A stretch of DNA of 64,000 nt from Solwaraspora sp. WMMD406 (lineage in GTDB: Bacteria; Actinomycetota; Actinomycetes; Mycobacteriales; Micromonosporaceae), in the NCBI RefSeq assembly GCF_029626025.1, contig NZ_JARUBF010000001.1, positions 124,001-188,000 of the forward strand, in the 5' to 3' direction. Below the pieces are notes generated by a model. That model did not search any database and was not told the origin of the DNA. It saw nothing but the letters and a program-made list of their open reading frames with translations. A program made the position numbers and the translations under genes. This document shows positions 1 to 8,539 of this stretch, piece after piece; within the stretch, counting starts at the first letter, position 1, and each line of letters opens with the position of its first letter.

Positions 1-26
1 GTCACGTCGATCTCGGCGCCGGTCAT
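1..26 (-). CDS. 5' end of a further gene of the glycosyltransferase operon (partial)
   Basis: An ATG at position 26 overlaps the stop of the upstream glycosyltransferase as ATGA, the junction type used repeatedly in this operon. Only eight codons (reading MTGAEIDV) are inside the window, so no product can be named. It probably continues the polysaccharide operon beyond the left edge. Confidence 0.4.
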
Positions 27-2356
27 CGCCGCCACCGCGCGCGGACGCGTCCCCACAGCAGCAGCCACGGACCGGCCAGGTAGCCGGCGAACTCCGCGCA
101 GCTCAACGCCAGCGGGAAATCGGGCGATCGGCCGGCGTACTTGGGTGACTGGGGATCGACGACCACCCGCAGCGCCTTGGGCGAGGAGCGCATGATCCGC
201 AGCGCCGCCGACCAGCCCGAGACGAGCTGCTTGAAGGCCACCGCGGTGAATCCGCTGCCGTAGCCGAACAGCTGGCGGCGCAGTGCCGGGCGGCTGTCCC
301 GGTGGAAGTGGCGCACCAGTGCGCTCGGCACGTACAGGATGGCGTGCCCGGCGGTGAGCACGGCCCGGAACATGTCGAGGTCCTCGCCGCCGCGCGTCGG
401 GCTGCCCGCGCCCAGAGCCGGATCGAAGCCGGCCAGTTCTCGCAGTACCTCGGCCCGGAACGCCATGTTGTTACCGGATCCGTAGTTGCCGGCCACGTAC
501 GGGAACAACGGGCCCCGGTCCCCGATCTGGGCCGCATGGGCCAGCCGTGGCGGGACGGGCCGTACCGACCACACCTTGGCCAGATAACCCTTGTCGAACG
601 CGCCGTACTCTTCAAACAGCCGCTCCCAGCGGGTGTCCAGGCGGGCCGGGGTCACCAGACCGGTCACGCAACCAACGGCGGGGTCCACGGCGAACCCGCG
701 GATCGCCTCGGCCAGCCAGTGCACGTCCGGCAGCGCGTCGTCGTCGGTGAAGGCCACGATGTCACCACTCGCCGCCGCGAGACCGGCGTTGCGGGCCCTG
801 GACAGCCCACGCCGGGGCTGCGCGACGATCCGCACCCGGGGATCGTCCACATCTGCCAGGCGGTGCCGGACCCGGTCGCTGACCGGATCGTTGTCGACGA
901 CGATGAGTTCCAGGTCGCGGTACGTCTGGGCGAGGATCGCGGCGACCGCCGCCGGCAGCCGCGCCTCGGTGCCCAACGTGCACAGCACGACAGATACCAG
1001 CGGCTGGCCGCTCGCCACGGCGTGCTCATCGGAGGCCGCCGGTGCGCTGGCACGCGCCAACCGCAGCAGCTCGTCCGGGGTCGCCGCGGACGGTACCGGC
1101 ACGCCCGCCCGGTCCAGATGCACCCGTAGCGCCGGCCCGAGCCCGCGCTCGACCGCGCGTTCCAGCACCGCCGGACCGTTGGCCGTGACCCGCGGCGGTA
1201 GAACGACCCGACCGACCGGAAGACCACGGAAGCGGATCAGGACGCTCGCGGCCGCCGCCGGTACGGCGAGGTCGCGCCCGGCGGTGCCAGCCAGTTCCAC
1301 CTCCACCACCGCCATCGGACGGTCCTCGGGGTGCGCGGCCGTCGCGGCCCGTTTCCGGTTGGCGCGCAGGCCCACCAGGTATCCGCCGGCCGTGGCGAAC
1401 AGACCGAGCACCGTCATCGTGGCGCGGGCCGGTCCGGCCAGGTCGCCCCGCACCACCGCCACGAAGTGCCGAGCCACCGCGGCCGGCAGTGTTCGCAGTG
1501 CGTAGCGCCGCTCCGCCGACAGCGACGAAGTCCGGCCGACCGCGGCCGACAGCACCGCCTTGGACCGGCCCTCGTGGTGGCATCGGGACAGGAAGTAGCC
1601 GACCGTGGCCCGGGTCGCCGGGACGCGGTGGTCCACCGTCGGCTCGTCGAACCGCACGACGGCGGCCGGGCCGTAGGCCCGGCCCACCCGGATTCCCAGC
1701 TCCGTCTCCTCGCACCCGCTGGGTACGGCGGCCACCCGGCCGAGTCGGACGGAGAAGTCCCCCACCTGGTTCAGGGCATCGCGGCGGATCGCCATGTTCG
1801 CGCCGATCGGATTGCGTACCGGGGTGCCGGCCGCGCCGATTCCCCGGTAGTCGCAGCCCACCACCCAGCCGTACTCGTCGGGGAACCAGCGGGGGGCGCG
1901 GCCGTCGGCCCAGTCGGGGCGTACCGCGCCGCCCGCCATCATCACGGTCGGGTCGGTGAAGATCCGGCGCCAGGCGGCGAGCCATCCAGGGCCTGGTACG
2001 GCGTCGTCGTCCAGGAAAATCACGACCGGTGCGGTCGTGGCCGCGATTCCGGTGTTGCGGGCTCCCGAGAGTCCCCGCTCGCCGACGTTGGCGACGACGG
2101 TCGCGGTCGGTACGGCGGAGCGCAGCAGCCGGAGCAGTTCGTCGTGGTGGTCCACGACCACCACTAGTTGATCATGATCTGGGTCCAGTTGCCGGGTGGC
2201 CGCGTCGAGGCACCGGCGAATGACGGCGAGCCGTTCCGGGGTGTGCACGCACACCACCACGGCTGCCGGTCCGGCCGCTGCCGGAACCGTCGTCGGGTGG
2301 GTCCGCCGTGGCGCTCTGTGGTCCGCCGTGCGGACTCCGGCCACGCTACTCGACAT
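23..2356 (-). CDS. Tandem two-domain family 2 glycosyltransferase
   Basis: A 777-residue protein with two GT-A fold family 2 glycosyltransferase domains in one chain. The first (about residues 33-260) has the acidic metal/nucleotide-sugar motif IFLDDDAVPG with DDD near 116-118. The second (from about residue 455) opens with PLVSVVLCT and carries AFTDDDALPD near 536-541. The ATG at 2356 was chosen because it overlaps the stop of the preceding gene (ATGTCGAGTAG); an in-frame extension upstream lies entirely inside that neighbour. It is likely a cytoplasmic enzyme adding two sugars to a polysaccharide or glycolipid made with the adjacent glycosyltransferases and flippase. Donor and acceptor cannot be read from the sequence. 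Confidence 0.85.
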   Translation of the reverse strand: MSSSVAGVRTADHRAPRRTHPTTVPAAAGPAAVVVCVHTPERLAVIRRCLDAATRQLDPDHDQLVVVVDHHDELLRLLRSAVPTATVVANVGERGLSGARNTGIAATTAPVVIFLDDDAVPGPGWLAAWRRIFTDPTVMMAGGAVRPDWADGRAPRWFPDEYGWVVGCDYRGIGAAGTPVRNPIGANMAIRRDALNQVGDFSVRLGRVAAVPSGCEETELGIRVGRAYGPAAVVRFDEPTVDHRVPATRATVGYFLSRCHHEGRSKAVLSAAVGRTSSLSAERRYALRTLPAAVARHFVAVVRGDLAGPARATMTVLGLFATAGGYLVGLRANRKRAATAAHPEDRPMAVVEVELAGTAGRDLAVPAAAASVLIRFRGLPVGRVVLPPRVTANGPAVLERAVERGLGPALRVHLDRAGVPVPSAATPDELLRLARASAPAASDEHAVASGQPLVSVVLCTLGTEARLPAAVAAILAQTYRDLELIVVDNDPVSDRVRHRLADVDDPRVRIVAQPRRGLSRARNAGLAAASGDIVAFTDDDALPDVHWLAEAIRGFAVDPAVGCVTGLVTPARLDTRWERLFEEYGAFDKGYLAKVWSVRPVPPRLAHAAQIGDRGPLFPYVAGNYGSGNNMAFRAEVLRELAGFDPALGAGSPTRGGEDLDMFRAVLTAGHAILYVPSALVRHFHRDSRPALRRQLFGYGSGFTAVAFKQLVSGWSAALRIMRSSPKALRVVVDPQSPKYAGRSPDFPLALSCAEFAGYLAGPWLLLWGRVRARWRR

Positions 2357-3272
2357 GGCTCGTCTCGTGTTCGCTCCGGGTGCCGGCCGGCTGGCGCAGC
2401 ACGGTGTTGAGCCGTTCCCGTACCAGCCGGGTCGCCGTAGCCGCACCGGCCAGCCCGCCGGCCCGTGCGCCGACCGCGATCAGCGTCGGCGCGTACCGGT
2501 ACGCGTAGCGCAACGCCGCCGTCGGCCCGCGTCCCGGCGGCCAGATCATGACGGCCGCGACCCGCTCCGGTATGCCGGTCACTCCGGCAGCGGCCAGGTT
2601 CTCTCGCGAGATCCGGATGGCGGCGGTCCGCTGCGCGGTCGACGCCGTCGCGCTGACCTGTTCGGCGTCGACCCGGTACCGCAGGCCGGTGAACGGCAGG
2701 TTGGCGAGGTCGCCGAGCCGGCTCAGCTCACTGAACAATTTGTAGTCCTCCGCGTACGTGTATTCGGCCTGGTACCTGGTACGGGTATCGCGTAGTACGG
2801 CGAGGCGCAGCAACGCGGAAGGATGCGCGATGCAGGTGCCGAAGAGCAGCCGGGCCCGGCACTGGGCCGGGGTCCTGGGCATCCGGACCCGGCCGGTCGC
2901 GGCCCCGAACAGCTCGTAGTCGGTGCCGCAGGCGACCACACCCGGATTCCGATCGAGGAACGCGACCTGCCGGGCGAGGCGCTCGGGGTCGGCCAGGTCG
3001 TCGGCGTCCATCCGGGCCAGCAGCTGTCCGCTCGCCGCGTCCAAGCCGGTGTTGAGCGCGGCGACGATTCCGGAACGCGACATGCGCAGCACCCGCAACC
3101 GCGGATCCGGCACCGACATCAGGATCTCGGCGGTCGGGTCGGTCGACCCGTCGTCGACCACGAGCAGTTCCAGGTCGGTGAAGGTCTGCTCCAGCACGCT
3201 GCGGATCGCCGATGCCAGGTGGGCCGCGCCGTTGTGGACCGGCATCAGCACCGTCACCCGTGGGCTTCTCAT
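2346..3272 (-). CDS. Family 2 glycosyltransferase
   Basis: A 308-residue GT2 enzyme. The N-terminus reads VTVLMPVHNGAAHLASAI, followed by LELLVVDDGSTD (nucleotide-binding Asp residues) and RMDADD near residues 87-92, the usual DXD metal site. The ATG at 3272 forms an ATGA overlap with the stop of the flippase upstream, and its own 3' end overlaps the next glycosyltransferase, so translation is probably coupled. It transfers a sugar from a nucleotide donor, presumably in exopolysaccharide synthesis. Substrates are unknown. Confidence 0.85.
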   Translation of the reverse strand: MRSPRVTVLMPVHNGAAHLASAIRSVLEQTFTDLELLVVDDGSTDPTAEILMSVPDPRLRVLRMSRSGIVAALNTGLDAASGQLLARMDADDLADPERLARQVAFLDRNPGVVACGTDYELFGAATGRVRMPRTPAQCRARLLFGTCIAHPSALLRLAVLRDTRTRYQAEYTYAEDYKLFSELSRLGDLANLPFTGLRYRVDAEQVSATASTAQRTAAIRISRENLAAAGVTGIPERVAAVMIWPPGRGPTAALRYAYRYAPTLIAVGARAGGLAGAATATRLVRERLNTVLRQPAGTRSEHETSHVE

Positions 3273-4588
3273 GGCTGCCCACCGACGCCCGTCGCAATGA
3301 GCGACCGGGCTTCCCGTACCAGGGGAACGGCGACCACCGCAGCCGCCGTCGCCTGCGCCGCGACCATCGCCAGTCCTACCCCGACCAGCCCGTAGGTGGG
3401 CACCAGAAGCATCGCCCCACCGATGGTGACCACCACCATGCCGGCCTGGACCGCGACCAGTAGTCGTAGCCGTCGCCGTACCTGGACGACGGCGGCGTAC
3501 GCCGCCGTCACCACGGCAACGAGCGTCTCCCCGGCGAGCAGGAGCACCAGCGGGGTCGCGGCCGCCAGGTAGTCGCCGCCGACCAGCCACAGCAGGATCG
3601 GACCGCCCACGGCCAGCCCGGCAGCGCACATCCCGGCGACCGCCGCCATCAGCCGGATCATCCGCCGGGTGAGGGCCGCCTGGGGGGCACCCGGCGCGGA
3701 CGCGTCCACCACGTACGAGGCGATCACGTTGGCCCGCAGCATCCCGGCCGCCGTGCCGAGCGCGGCGGCCAGGTTGTAGTAGGCCGAGGACTCCGGCCCC
3801 AACTGGGACAGCACGACCAGCGGCAGGCACAGCGGCGTGAGGGTGACCACGAGCGACATGGCAAACGACGCGCCCTGGAAGGCCCAGATCTGGCGGGCCG
3901 GTGGCAAGGTCGGGGCGACGTCGTCACTGGCGCTGAGCCCGTGGCGGAACAGCCAGCCGGCGATCACGACGGTGACGCAGCAGGCGAGCAGCAGCCAGGT
4001 CCCGGTCATCGCGAGATCCGATGCCGCGTACGCCAGCAGCGGCAACGGAAGTATCTTGAGCAGCGACAGGGAGACGTTCTTCAGGGCTACCACGCGGACC
4101 CGGCGCAGACCGGTCAGGATCGGGTCGAGCAGGGCGTAGCCGGCCAGCACCACCACCAGCGCCGGGAATAGCAGGCGTTCCGTCATGTGCTGGAACAACT
4201 CGTCGCGGCCGACTCCGAAGAAGACAAACCCGACACCGAGGATCGCCGCGACGACGCCGGCCAGCAGTAGTCCGCCGATGACGAGCCGGCGGGTCCGGTC
4301 TCCGGCGACCGGGAGGAACCGCTGGTAGCTCCCGCCCAGGGACAGGCATGCCAGTGAGCTGAGCATGGTCGCGGTGGAGATCGTCGCCGACGCCCGTCCG
4401 ACCTCGGCGGTCGGATAGAGCCGGCCTGCCACCACCCAGTACGCCACGCCGAGCACGCCGGTGACGATCGACGAGGTCATCAGCGTGACGGCTCGCGACT
4501 CCATACTCGACCGCCGCAGCCGCGCCAGCGGTGCCGTGGTCGGCGCGACCGTCAGCGTGGCGCTGTCGACGGGCCGGTCCGTCAACAC
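3269..4588 (-). CDS. Polysaccharide flippase-like multispanning membrane protein
   Basis: About 439 residues with roughly 12 hydrophobic segments spaced as in the MOP/Wzx-type polysaccharide exporters. The first segments follow the motif VTLMTSSIVTGVLGVAYWVVA. The GTG at 4588 lies two bases beyond the stop of the upstream gene; a downstream ATG at 4504 is an alternative. Placement between three glycosyltransferase genes suggests it moves a lipid-linked glycan across the membrane. Family assignment rests on hydrophobicity pattern and neighbours; no residue-level signature proves the substrate. Confidence 0.75.
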   Translation of the reverse strand: MLTDRPVDSATLTVAPTTAPLARLRRSSMESRAVTLMTSSIVTGVLGVAYWVVAGRLYPTAEVGRASATISTATMLSSLACLSLGGSYQRFLPVAGDRTRRLVIGGLLLAGVVAAILGVGFVFFGVGRDELFQHMTERLLFPALVVVLAGYALLDPILTGLRRVRVVALKNVSLSLLKILPLPLLAYAASDLAMTGTWLLLACCVTVVIAGWLFRHGLSASDDVAPTLPPARQIWAFQGASFAMSLVVTLTPLCLPLVVLSQLGPESSAYYNLAAALGTAAGMLRANVIASYVVDASAPGAPQAALTRRMIRLMAAVAGMCAAGLAVGGPILLWLVGGDYLAAATPLVLLLAGETLVAVVTAAYAAVVQVRRRLRLLVAVQAGMVVVTIGGAMLLVPTYGLVGVGLAMVAAQATAAAVVAVPLVREARSLIATGVGGQP

Positions 4589-4590
4589 AG

Positions 4591-5430
4591 TCAGCCCGTC
4601 ACGTCGGACAGCTCGTTGTCGGCGCGGACCCCGCCGGCCGGCCGGGGTACGACCGGGGACCACATGACGGCCCGGTGGTACGAGGAGATCGCCGCCTGGG
4701 TTCGGCGCCCGCGCCATTCGGTGAAGATGGTGCGTAGTACGCGTACCCCGTCGCGGAAGGCGTGCAGGTTGCTCACTCCGTGGACCCGGTTCTCCTCGAA
4801 GCTCGGCACCTCCCGTACGGTCAACCCGGCCGCCGCGACCCGGCAGTTGATGACCGTCTCGATCTCGAATCCGTCACCCCAGCAGGCGGTCGGCCCGGCC
4901 GGCAGCCGCGACGGCAGCCTCATCATCGGCAGTACGTCGACCCAGAACGCGTTGTAGCCGTAACACAGGTCGGTGAACCTGACGCGGAACAGTAGGTTGG
5001 TCAGCAAGGTCAGGACGCCGTTTCCCGCGCCGCGGAGCCGGGTGAGGTCGGCACTGCCGCCGCCGGCACAGGTCCGGCTGCCCTTGGCGAAGTCCGCCCC
5101 GGAGGCGAGCGCGTCGACGAATCGCGGGATCTCGGCGGCGTTCGCGCTGCCGTCCGCGTCGAACATGACGATCACGTCGCCGGTCGCCTCCGCGAATCCG
5201 CAGACGAGCGCGTTGCCCTTGCCCTGCCGGGTCTGACTGACCAGGCGTGCCGACGGCAGCAGTCGCCGGACCGTTTCGACCGTGTCGTCAACGGAGTTGC
5301 CGTCGACGACGATCACCTCGTGGACCGGGGGCAACGTCGGTAGTACGCGTTCCAGGTTGCGCGCTTCGTTCAACGCGGGGATGACGATCGTGACTCGCGG
5401 TCGGGTGGAACGGGGGTGGCGGGAGCTCAC
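4591..5430 (-). CDS. Family 2 glycosyltransferase, polyprenyl-phosphate sugar synthase-like
   Basis: A 279-residue GT2 protein of the dolichyl/polyprenyl-phosphate mannose synthase type: VTIVIPALNEARNL at the N-terminus, EVIVVDGNSVDDT, then VIVMFDADGSANAAEIPR (the DXD region) and a conserved FTDLCYGYNAFW segment. The GTG at 5430 is preferred because GGAG lies just upstream. A longer reading from an ATG at 5487 would overlap the iron box at 5480-5498. It is the first gene of the minus-strand polysaccharide operon. It probably charges a lipid carrier with a sugar, but this is inferred from family resemblance only. Confidence 0.8.
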   Translation of the reverse strand: MSSRHPRSTRPRVTIVIPALNEARNLERVLPTLPPVHEVIVVDGNSVDDTVETVRRLLPSARLVSQTRQGKGNALVCGFAEATGDVIVMFDADGSANAAEIPRFVDALASGADFAKGSRTCAGGGSADLTRLRGAGNGVLTLLTNLLFRVRFTDLCYGYNAFWVDVLPMMRLPSRLPAGPTACWGDGFEIETVINCRVAAAGLTVREVPSFEENRVHGVSNLHAFRDGVRVLRTIFTEWRGRRTQAAISSYHRAVMWSPVVPRPAGGVRADNELSDVTG

Positions 5431-5479
5431 GACATGCTCCGTTCGTTTCCTGACCCACACAGCGGGCCAAACGTCAGAC

Positions 5480-5498
5480 AAAGGCAAGGCTTACCTTA
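5480..5498. promoter_or_regulatory. Iron box (IdeR/DmdR type), moderate match
   Basis: AAAGGCAAGGCTTACCTTA matches 13 of 19 positions of the actinobacterial iron-box consensus TTAGGTTAGGCTAACCTAA, including the AGGCT core and ACCT. It lies about 50 bp upstream of the first glycosyltransferase start on the minus strand, so it could place the polysaccharide operon under iron control. Two stronger boxes occur 2-4 kb away. Confidence 0.6.
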
Positions 5499-5573
5499 AT
5501 ACCATCCGGGAGCAGGCAATAGCCCGATACTCCGGTTATCCAGGTCACGTGACCGGTCCCGGACCAGCCCCGC

Positions 5574-5603
5574 TGCCTGCCTGATGTTCGAGACAGGCAG
5601 GCA
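5574..5603 (-). terminator. Hairpin terminator after the 3-dehydroquinate synthase II gene
   Basis: Arms TGCCTGCCTG and CAGGCAGGCA pair perfectly (10 bp) around a 10-base loop, 11 bp beyond the stop of the minus-strand gene ending at 5614. There is no U-tract, which is common for actinomycete terminators. Confidence 0.6.
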
Positions 5604-5613
5604 CACCCGGACG

Positions 5614-6771
5614 TCAGCGTTCGACGCAAAATTCCTCGATGGGCAGACCCACGTGCCGGGACGCCGAGGGCAGGTACCCGAGCAGACGGTCCCCGGCACG
5701 CAACTCGGTCACGTTGTGCACCGCCCCGCCGGGCCCCAGCAGCCGGACGTGCCAGTCGTCCTGCGTCACCACATTCACCGTGTCGCCGTCGGGCGTGACC
5801 GCCGTGATGGACAGCAACGGCCGCCGCTCGATCTTGACCCGGCCGATCCGTACCTCCCGCGCCTGACCGTCCGACCGGACAGCCAGGATCGGACCACCCG
5901 CCACCAGCTCCGACACGTACTTCGTGCGGTTCCCGGGCGTCAGAACGTACGAGTGCACCGCGCCGGCGTTCCAGCGGAACGGCCGGGTCGGCATGTAGGG
6001 CAACGGATGCGTCTCCGAGCAGGACAGGAAGAACCCAGTCGCGAACGAGCCGATCAGGCAGCCCTCGTCGGTCTCCAGCAGCGAACACGTGTCGATGCAG
6101 GCGCGGTCGCCCAGGCCGATGTGCTCGATCCGGTCGACGACGAGGGTGACCAGGTCCACCGCCGGAACGGACGGCGTCACGACCTGTTGCACCTTCGCGA
6201 CATCGTCGACGCCACGCGGGCGCAACAGCAATCCGTCGGAGCCGTGTTCCAGCACCAGCCGGACCACCTCCGCGTCGCTGATGTCGTCCACCGTGGTGAC
6301 GATGCGTCCGGCCGACTGCCCGGCCGCGGCGATCACGATCTCCAGCGGGATCTTCGTCGGATCGGTGAAGGTCAACACGGTCCACGGCACCCGCCCGGCG
6401 AGTTCGCAGGCGCGGGTGAGGCTCGGTGCGTCGGAAACCACGACGTGCACGCCGTCGCCGTCCACCCCGGCCGGTCCGGGCTCGGCGAGTTCCCGTACCA
6501 CGAGGTCGACCGCGTCGACGGGTGCCTCCGGCGCGGCCTCGTTCGTGACGAGTATCCGCCGCACCGTCGGCGGCAGACCAGCGAGTTGCCCGACCGAGTC
6601 GGAGACGATGCCGTCGACCCGCTGGTGGATCGCGGCGTCGACGACCGCGTCGACGATGTCGGCCGGCACCGTACGCAGATCGATCCAGGCGAAGTGCCGA
6701 CCGCCCCGGTTGCCGACCGCATCGGCAGCCGGGGCCGCGACGACCAGGTCAGTGACGATCGTGGTATCCAT
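5614..6771 (-). CDS. 3-dehydroquinate synthase II family enzyme (GriH-like, 3-amino-4-hydroxybenzoate formation)
   Basis: A 385-residue protein resembling archaeal-type 3-dehydroquinate synthase (MJ1249) and its secondary-metabolism relative GriH. Visible marks are an N-terminal HFAWIDLRTVP segment, the DGLLLRP region and a conserved C-terminal half containing GSFATGFFLSCSETHPLPYM and RPFRWNAGAVHSYV. In grixazone biosynthesis GriH is known to cyclize and aromatize the C7 product of GriI to 3-amino-4-hydroxybenzoate. Here the gene sits 66 bp downstream of a GriI-like aldolase on the same strand, so the pair very likely performs that route. GAGGAG lies about ten bases before the ATG. Expression is presumably iron-controlled through the box at 7692. 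Confidence 0.85.
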   Translation of the reverse strand: MDTTIVTDLVVAAPAADAVGNRGGRHFAWIDLRTVPADIVDAVVDAAIHQRVDGIVSDSVGQLAGLPPTVRRILVTNEAAPEAPVDAVDLVVRELAEPGPAGVDGDGVHVVVSDAPSLTRACELAGRVPWTVLTFTDPTKIPLEIVIAAAGQSAGRIVTTVDDISDAEVVRLVLEHGSDGLLLRPRGVDDVAKVQQVVTPSVPAVDLVTLVVDRIEHIGLGDRACIDTCSLLETDEGCLIGSFATGFFLSCSETHPLPYMPTRPFRWNAGAVHSYVLTPGNRTKYVSELVAGGPILAVRSDGQAREVRIGRVKIERRPLLSITAVTPDGDTVNVVTQDDWHVRLLGPGGAVHNVTELRAGDRLLGYLPSASRHVGLPIEEFCVER

Positions 6772-6837
6772 CTTGGGAGAACTCCTCGTTGTCTCGAAAT
6801 CAGGCGGGCTGGCCCAGCAGACTGGCCGCAGGCAGGA

Positions 6838-7650
6838 TCACGCCAGCGCGTCCTGACTGACACCGGCCGCGACCGCCGCCACCGCCGACGTGACCGCCAT
6901 CGGATCGTGGGCGTCGAAGATGCAGCGGCCGAAGCTCAGCCCGGCCGCGCCGGCGCCGAGGATGTCGCGCGCCAGTTCGACGGTCCGCTCCAGACCGCCG
7001 AGCGGATCCCCGCCCGCGACGTACACCGGCAGCGGCGACATCTCGACGACCTCGCGCATCGCCGCCCGACTGCCCGGGTATGGCAGCTTGACCACATCGG
7101 CACCGAGGTCGGCGGCGATGCAGGCGAGGTGGGCCAGCGTCCGTGGCTGGGAGGCGGTGGCGGCGAGGCTTTCGCCCCGGGCGTACATCATCGCCATCAA
7201 CGGCATGCCGAGCCGGTCACACTCGCCGGCCACCAGGCCCAGATCGCGGAGTTGGGCGGGCTCAGTGGCCGATCCGACGTTGACGTGCACGCTGACCCCG
7301 TCAGCACCCCAGCGGGCCGCTTCCTCGACCGAGCCGACGAGAACCTTCGAGTTCGGGTCGGCGTAGTGCATCGTCCCGGCGGACAGGTGTACGACGAGGC
7401 CTGCTCCGACGAACGCCCCTGGCTCGATCGACCTGATCCGCCCCTTGTGGACAATGATGGCGTCGGCGCCGGCCACGATCAGGTCCTGCACCAAGCCCGC
7501 GTACGGCCGCCCGCCGGCGATCGACCCGGTGGTCAACGAATGGTCCAGCGGCACGAACAGATGCCGCCCCTTGTGCCGCGCGGTCAGCCTCGCCAGACGT
7601 AGTGCTTTGCCGTAAGGCCGCAGGAGGACGGCTCCACCAGAAGCGGTCAC
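6838..7650 (-). CDS. DhnA-type class I aldolase (GriI-like)
   Basis: A 270-residue TIM-barrel class I aldolase. It has the family start RHLFVPLDHSLT, the phosphate-binding C-terminal segment AGLSFGRCIF, and the Schiff-base lysine expected at K188 in GADVVKLPYPGS. In this family GriI condenses aspartate semialdehyde with dihydroxyacetone phosphate as the first step to 3-amino-4-hydroxybenzoate; the archaeal homologues feed aromatic amino-acid synthesis. The partner enzyme follows at once, supporting the secondary-metabolic role. The GTG start is preceded by GAGGAG. The promoter region contains a strong iron box at 7692-7710, shared with the divergent N-acetyltransferase gene. Confidence 0.87.
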   Translation of the reverse strand: MTASGGAVLLRPYGKALRLARLTARHKGRHLFVPLDHSLTTGSIAGGRPYAGLVQDLIVAGADAIIVHKGRIRSIEPGAFVGAGLVVHLSAGTMHYADPNSKVLVGSVEEAARWGADGVSVHVNVGSATEPAQLRDLGLVAGECDRLGMPLMAMMYARGESLAATASQPRTLAHLACIAADLGADVVKLPYPGSRAAMREVVEMSPLPVYVAGGDPLGGLERTVELARDILGAGAAGLSFGRCIFDAHDPMAVTSAVAAVAAGVSQDALA

Positions 7651-7691
7651 AACGTCTCCTCGAAAGCTCCGAACCTATTGTCAGATGTTGG

Positions 7692-7710
7692 TTAGGGCAG
7701 GCTAACCTAC
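7692..7710. promoter_or_regulatory. Strong iron box (IdeR/DmdR type) in a divergent promoter
   Basis: TTAGGGCAGGCTAACCTAC matches 16 of 19 bases of the iron-box consensus. It lies 41 bp before the aldolase start on the minus strand and ends 4 bp before the N-acetyltransferase start on the plus strand, so one repressor dimer pair could shut both directions when iron is plentiful. Confidence 0.88.
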
Positions 7711-7714
7711 TCGG

Positions 7715-8539
7715 GTGGCGTTTCATAGTCTGACTTTGCGCAACGATGTGGACACGGTCCACCCACTGGCGACCGCCCAACGCGATGAGTACCTCGCCCG
7801 GCTCGGCATGACCATCGACGACGTACGGCCGCTGGACGAGGAGTCGCTACGCCGGCTCGTCGCCGGGCACCTGGCCGCCGTGCCGTTCGACAACAGTCGA
7901 ATCCACCGCGGCGAGGTCGCGTCGGTCGATCCCGCCCGGATGTACGACGCGCTGATCACCCGCGCCGGAGGCGGCATCTGTTACGAACTCAACGGCTGCT
8001 TCGCGGCGCTGCTGGCCAGTCTCGGGGTCCGCACCTGGCTGGTCGCCGGGACGACCGTACCGCCACCCGGGTCGAAAAGCCTGCCGTTCGGGCACGCGGC
8101 CTGCGTCGCCATCGTCGACGCGACGCCGTGGATCGCCGATGTCGGGTTCGGCGGCGAGGGCCTGGTCGTGCCCCTACCGGAGGGCCCGACCCGGCTGGCC
8201 ACCGCCAGCGGCGCCGCCTACGACGTCGATCCCCGCCCGCGCGCGTTGTCCGAGTTCGAAGCAATGGCGTGGTGGCACAGCACCAACCCGGAATCCCGAC
8301 TCGTCTCGGCGCTTGTCGTGTCGAAGACCGTGGGCACGACGGTGACGACCCTTTCCGGCCGAGGCCGGCCGGTGGCGTTCAGCCTGCACACCACCGGCGG
8401 GCCCCGCACCCCGCTGTCGCCGGCGGAGGCCGCGCGGGTTGCCTTCGACGTCTTCCGACTACCGGAACCACTGCCCGGCGAACTCATCCGCTATGCACCG
8501 CTCGACGACGATCCGATCCGGCCGCAGGCAACGCGATGA
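7715..8539 (+). CDS. Arylamine N-acetyltransferase
   Basis: A 274-residue NAT family enzyme. The catalytic triad is visible: Cys89 in GGGICYELNG, His127 in FGHAACV and Asp142 in WIADVGFG. NATs transfer acetyl from acetyl-CoA to aromatic amines. A Streptomyces griseus NAT is known to acetylate 2-aminophenols such as 3-amino-4-hydroxybenzoate, which fits the neighbouring aldolase/GriH-like pair. The GTG at 7715 begins only five bases after the iron box and has no ribosome site, so the transcript may be leaderless or the true start may be the GTG near 7748. The gene overlaps the next by ATGA. Confidence 0.9.
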   Translation: MAFHSLTLRNDVDTVHPLATAQRDEYLARLGMTIDDVRPLDEESLRRLVAGHLAAVPFDNSRIHRGEVASVDPARMYDALITRAGGGICYELNGCFAALLASLGVRTWLVAGTTVPPPGSKSLPFGHAACVAIVDATPWIADVGFGGEGLVVPLPEGPTRLATASGAAYDVDPRPRALSEFEAMAWWHSTNPESRLVSALVVSKTVGTTVTTLSGRGRPVAFSLHTTGGPRTPLSPAEAARVAFDVFRLPEPLPGELIRYAPLDDDPIRPQATR

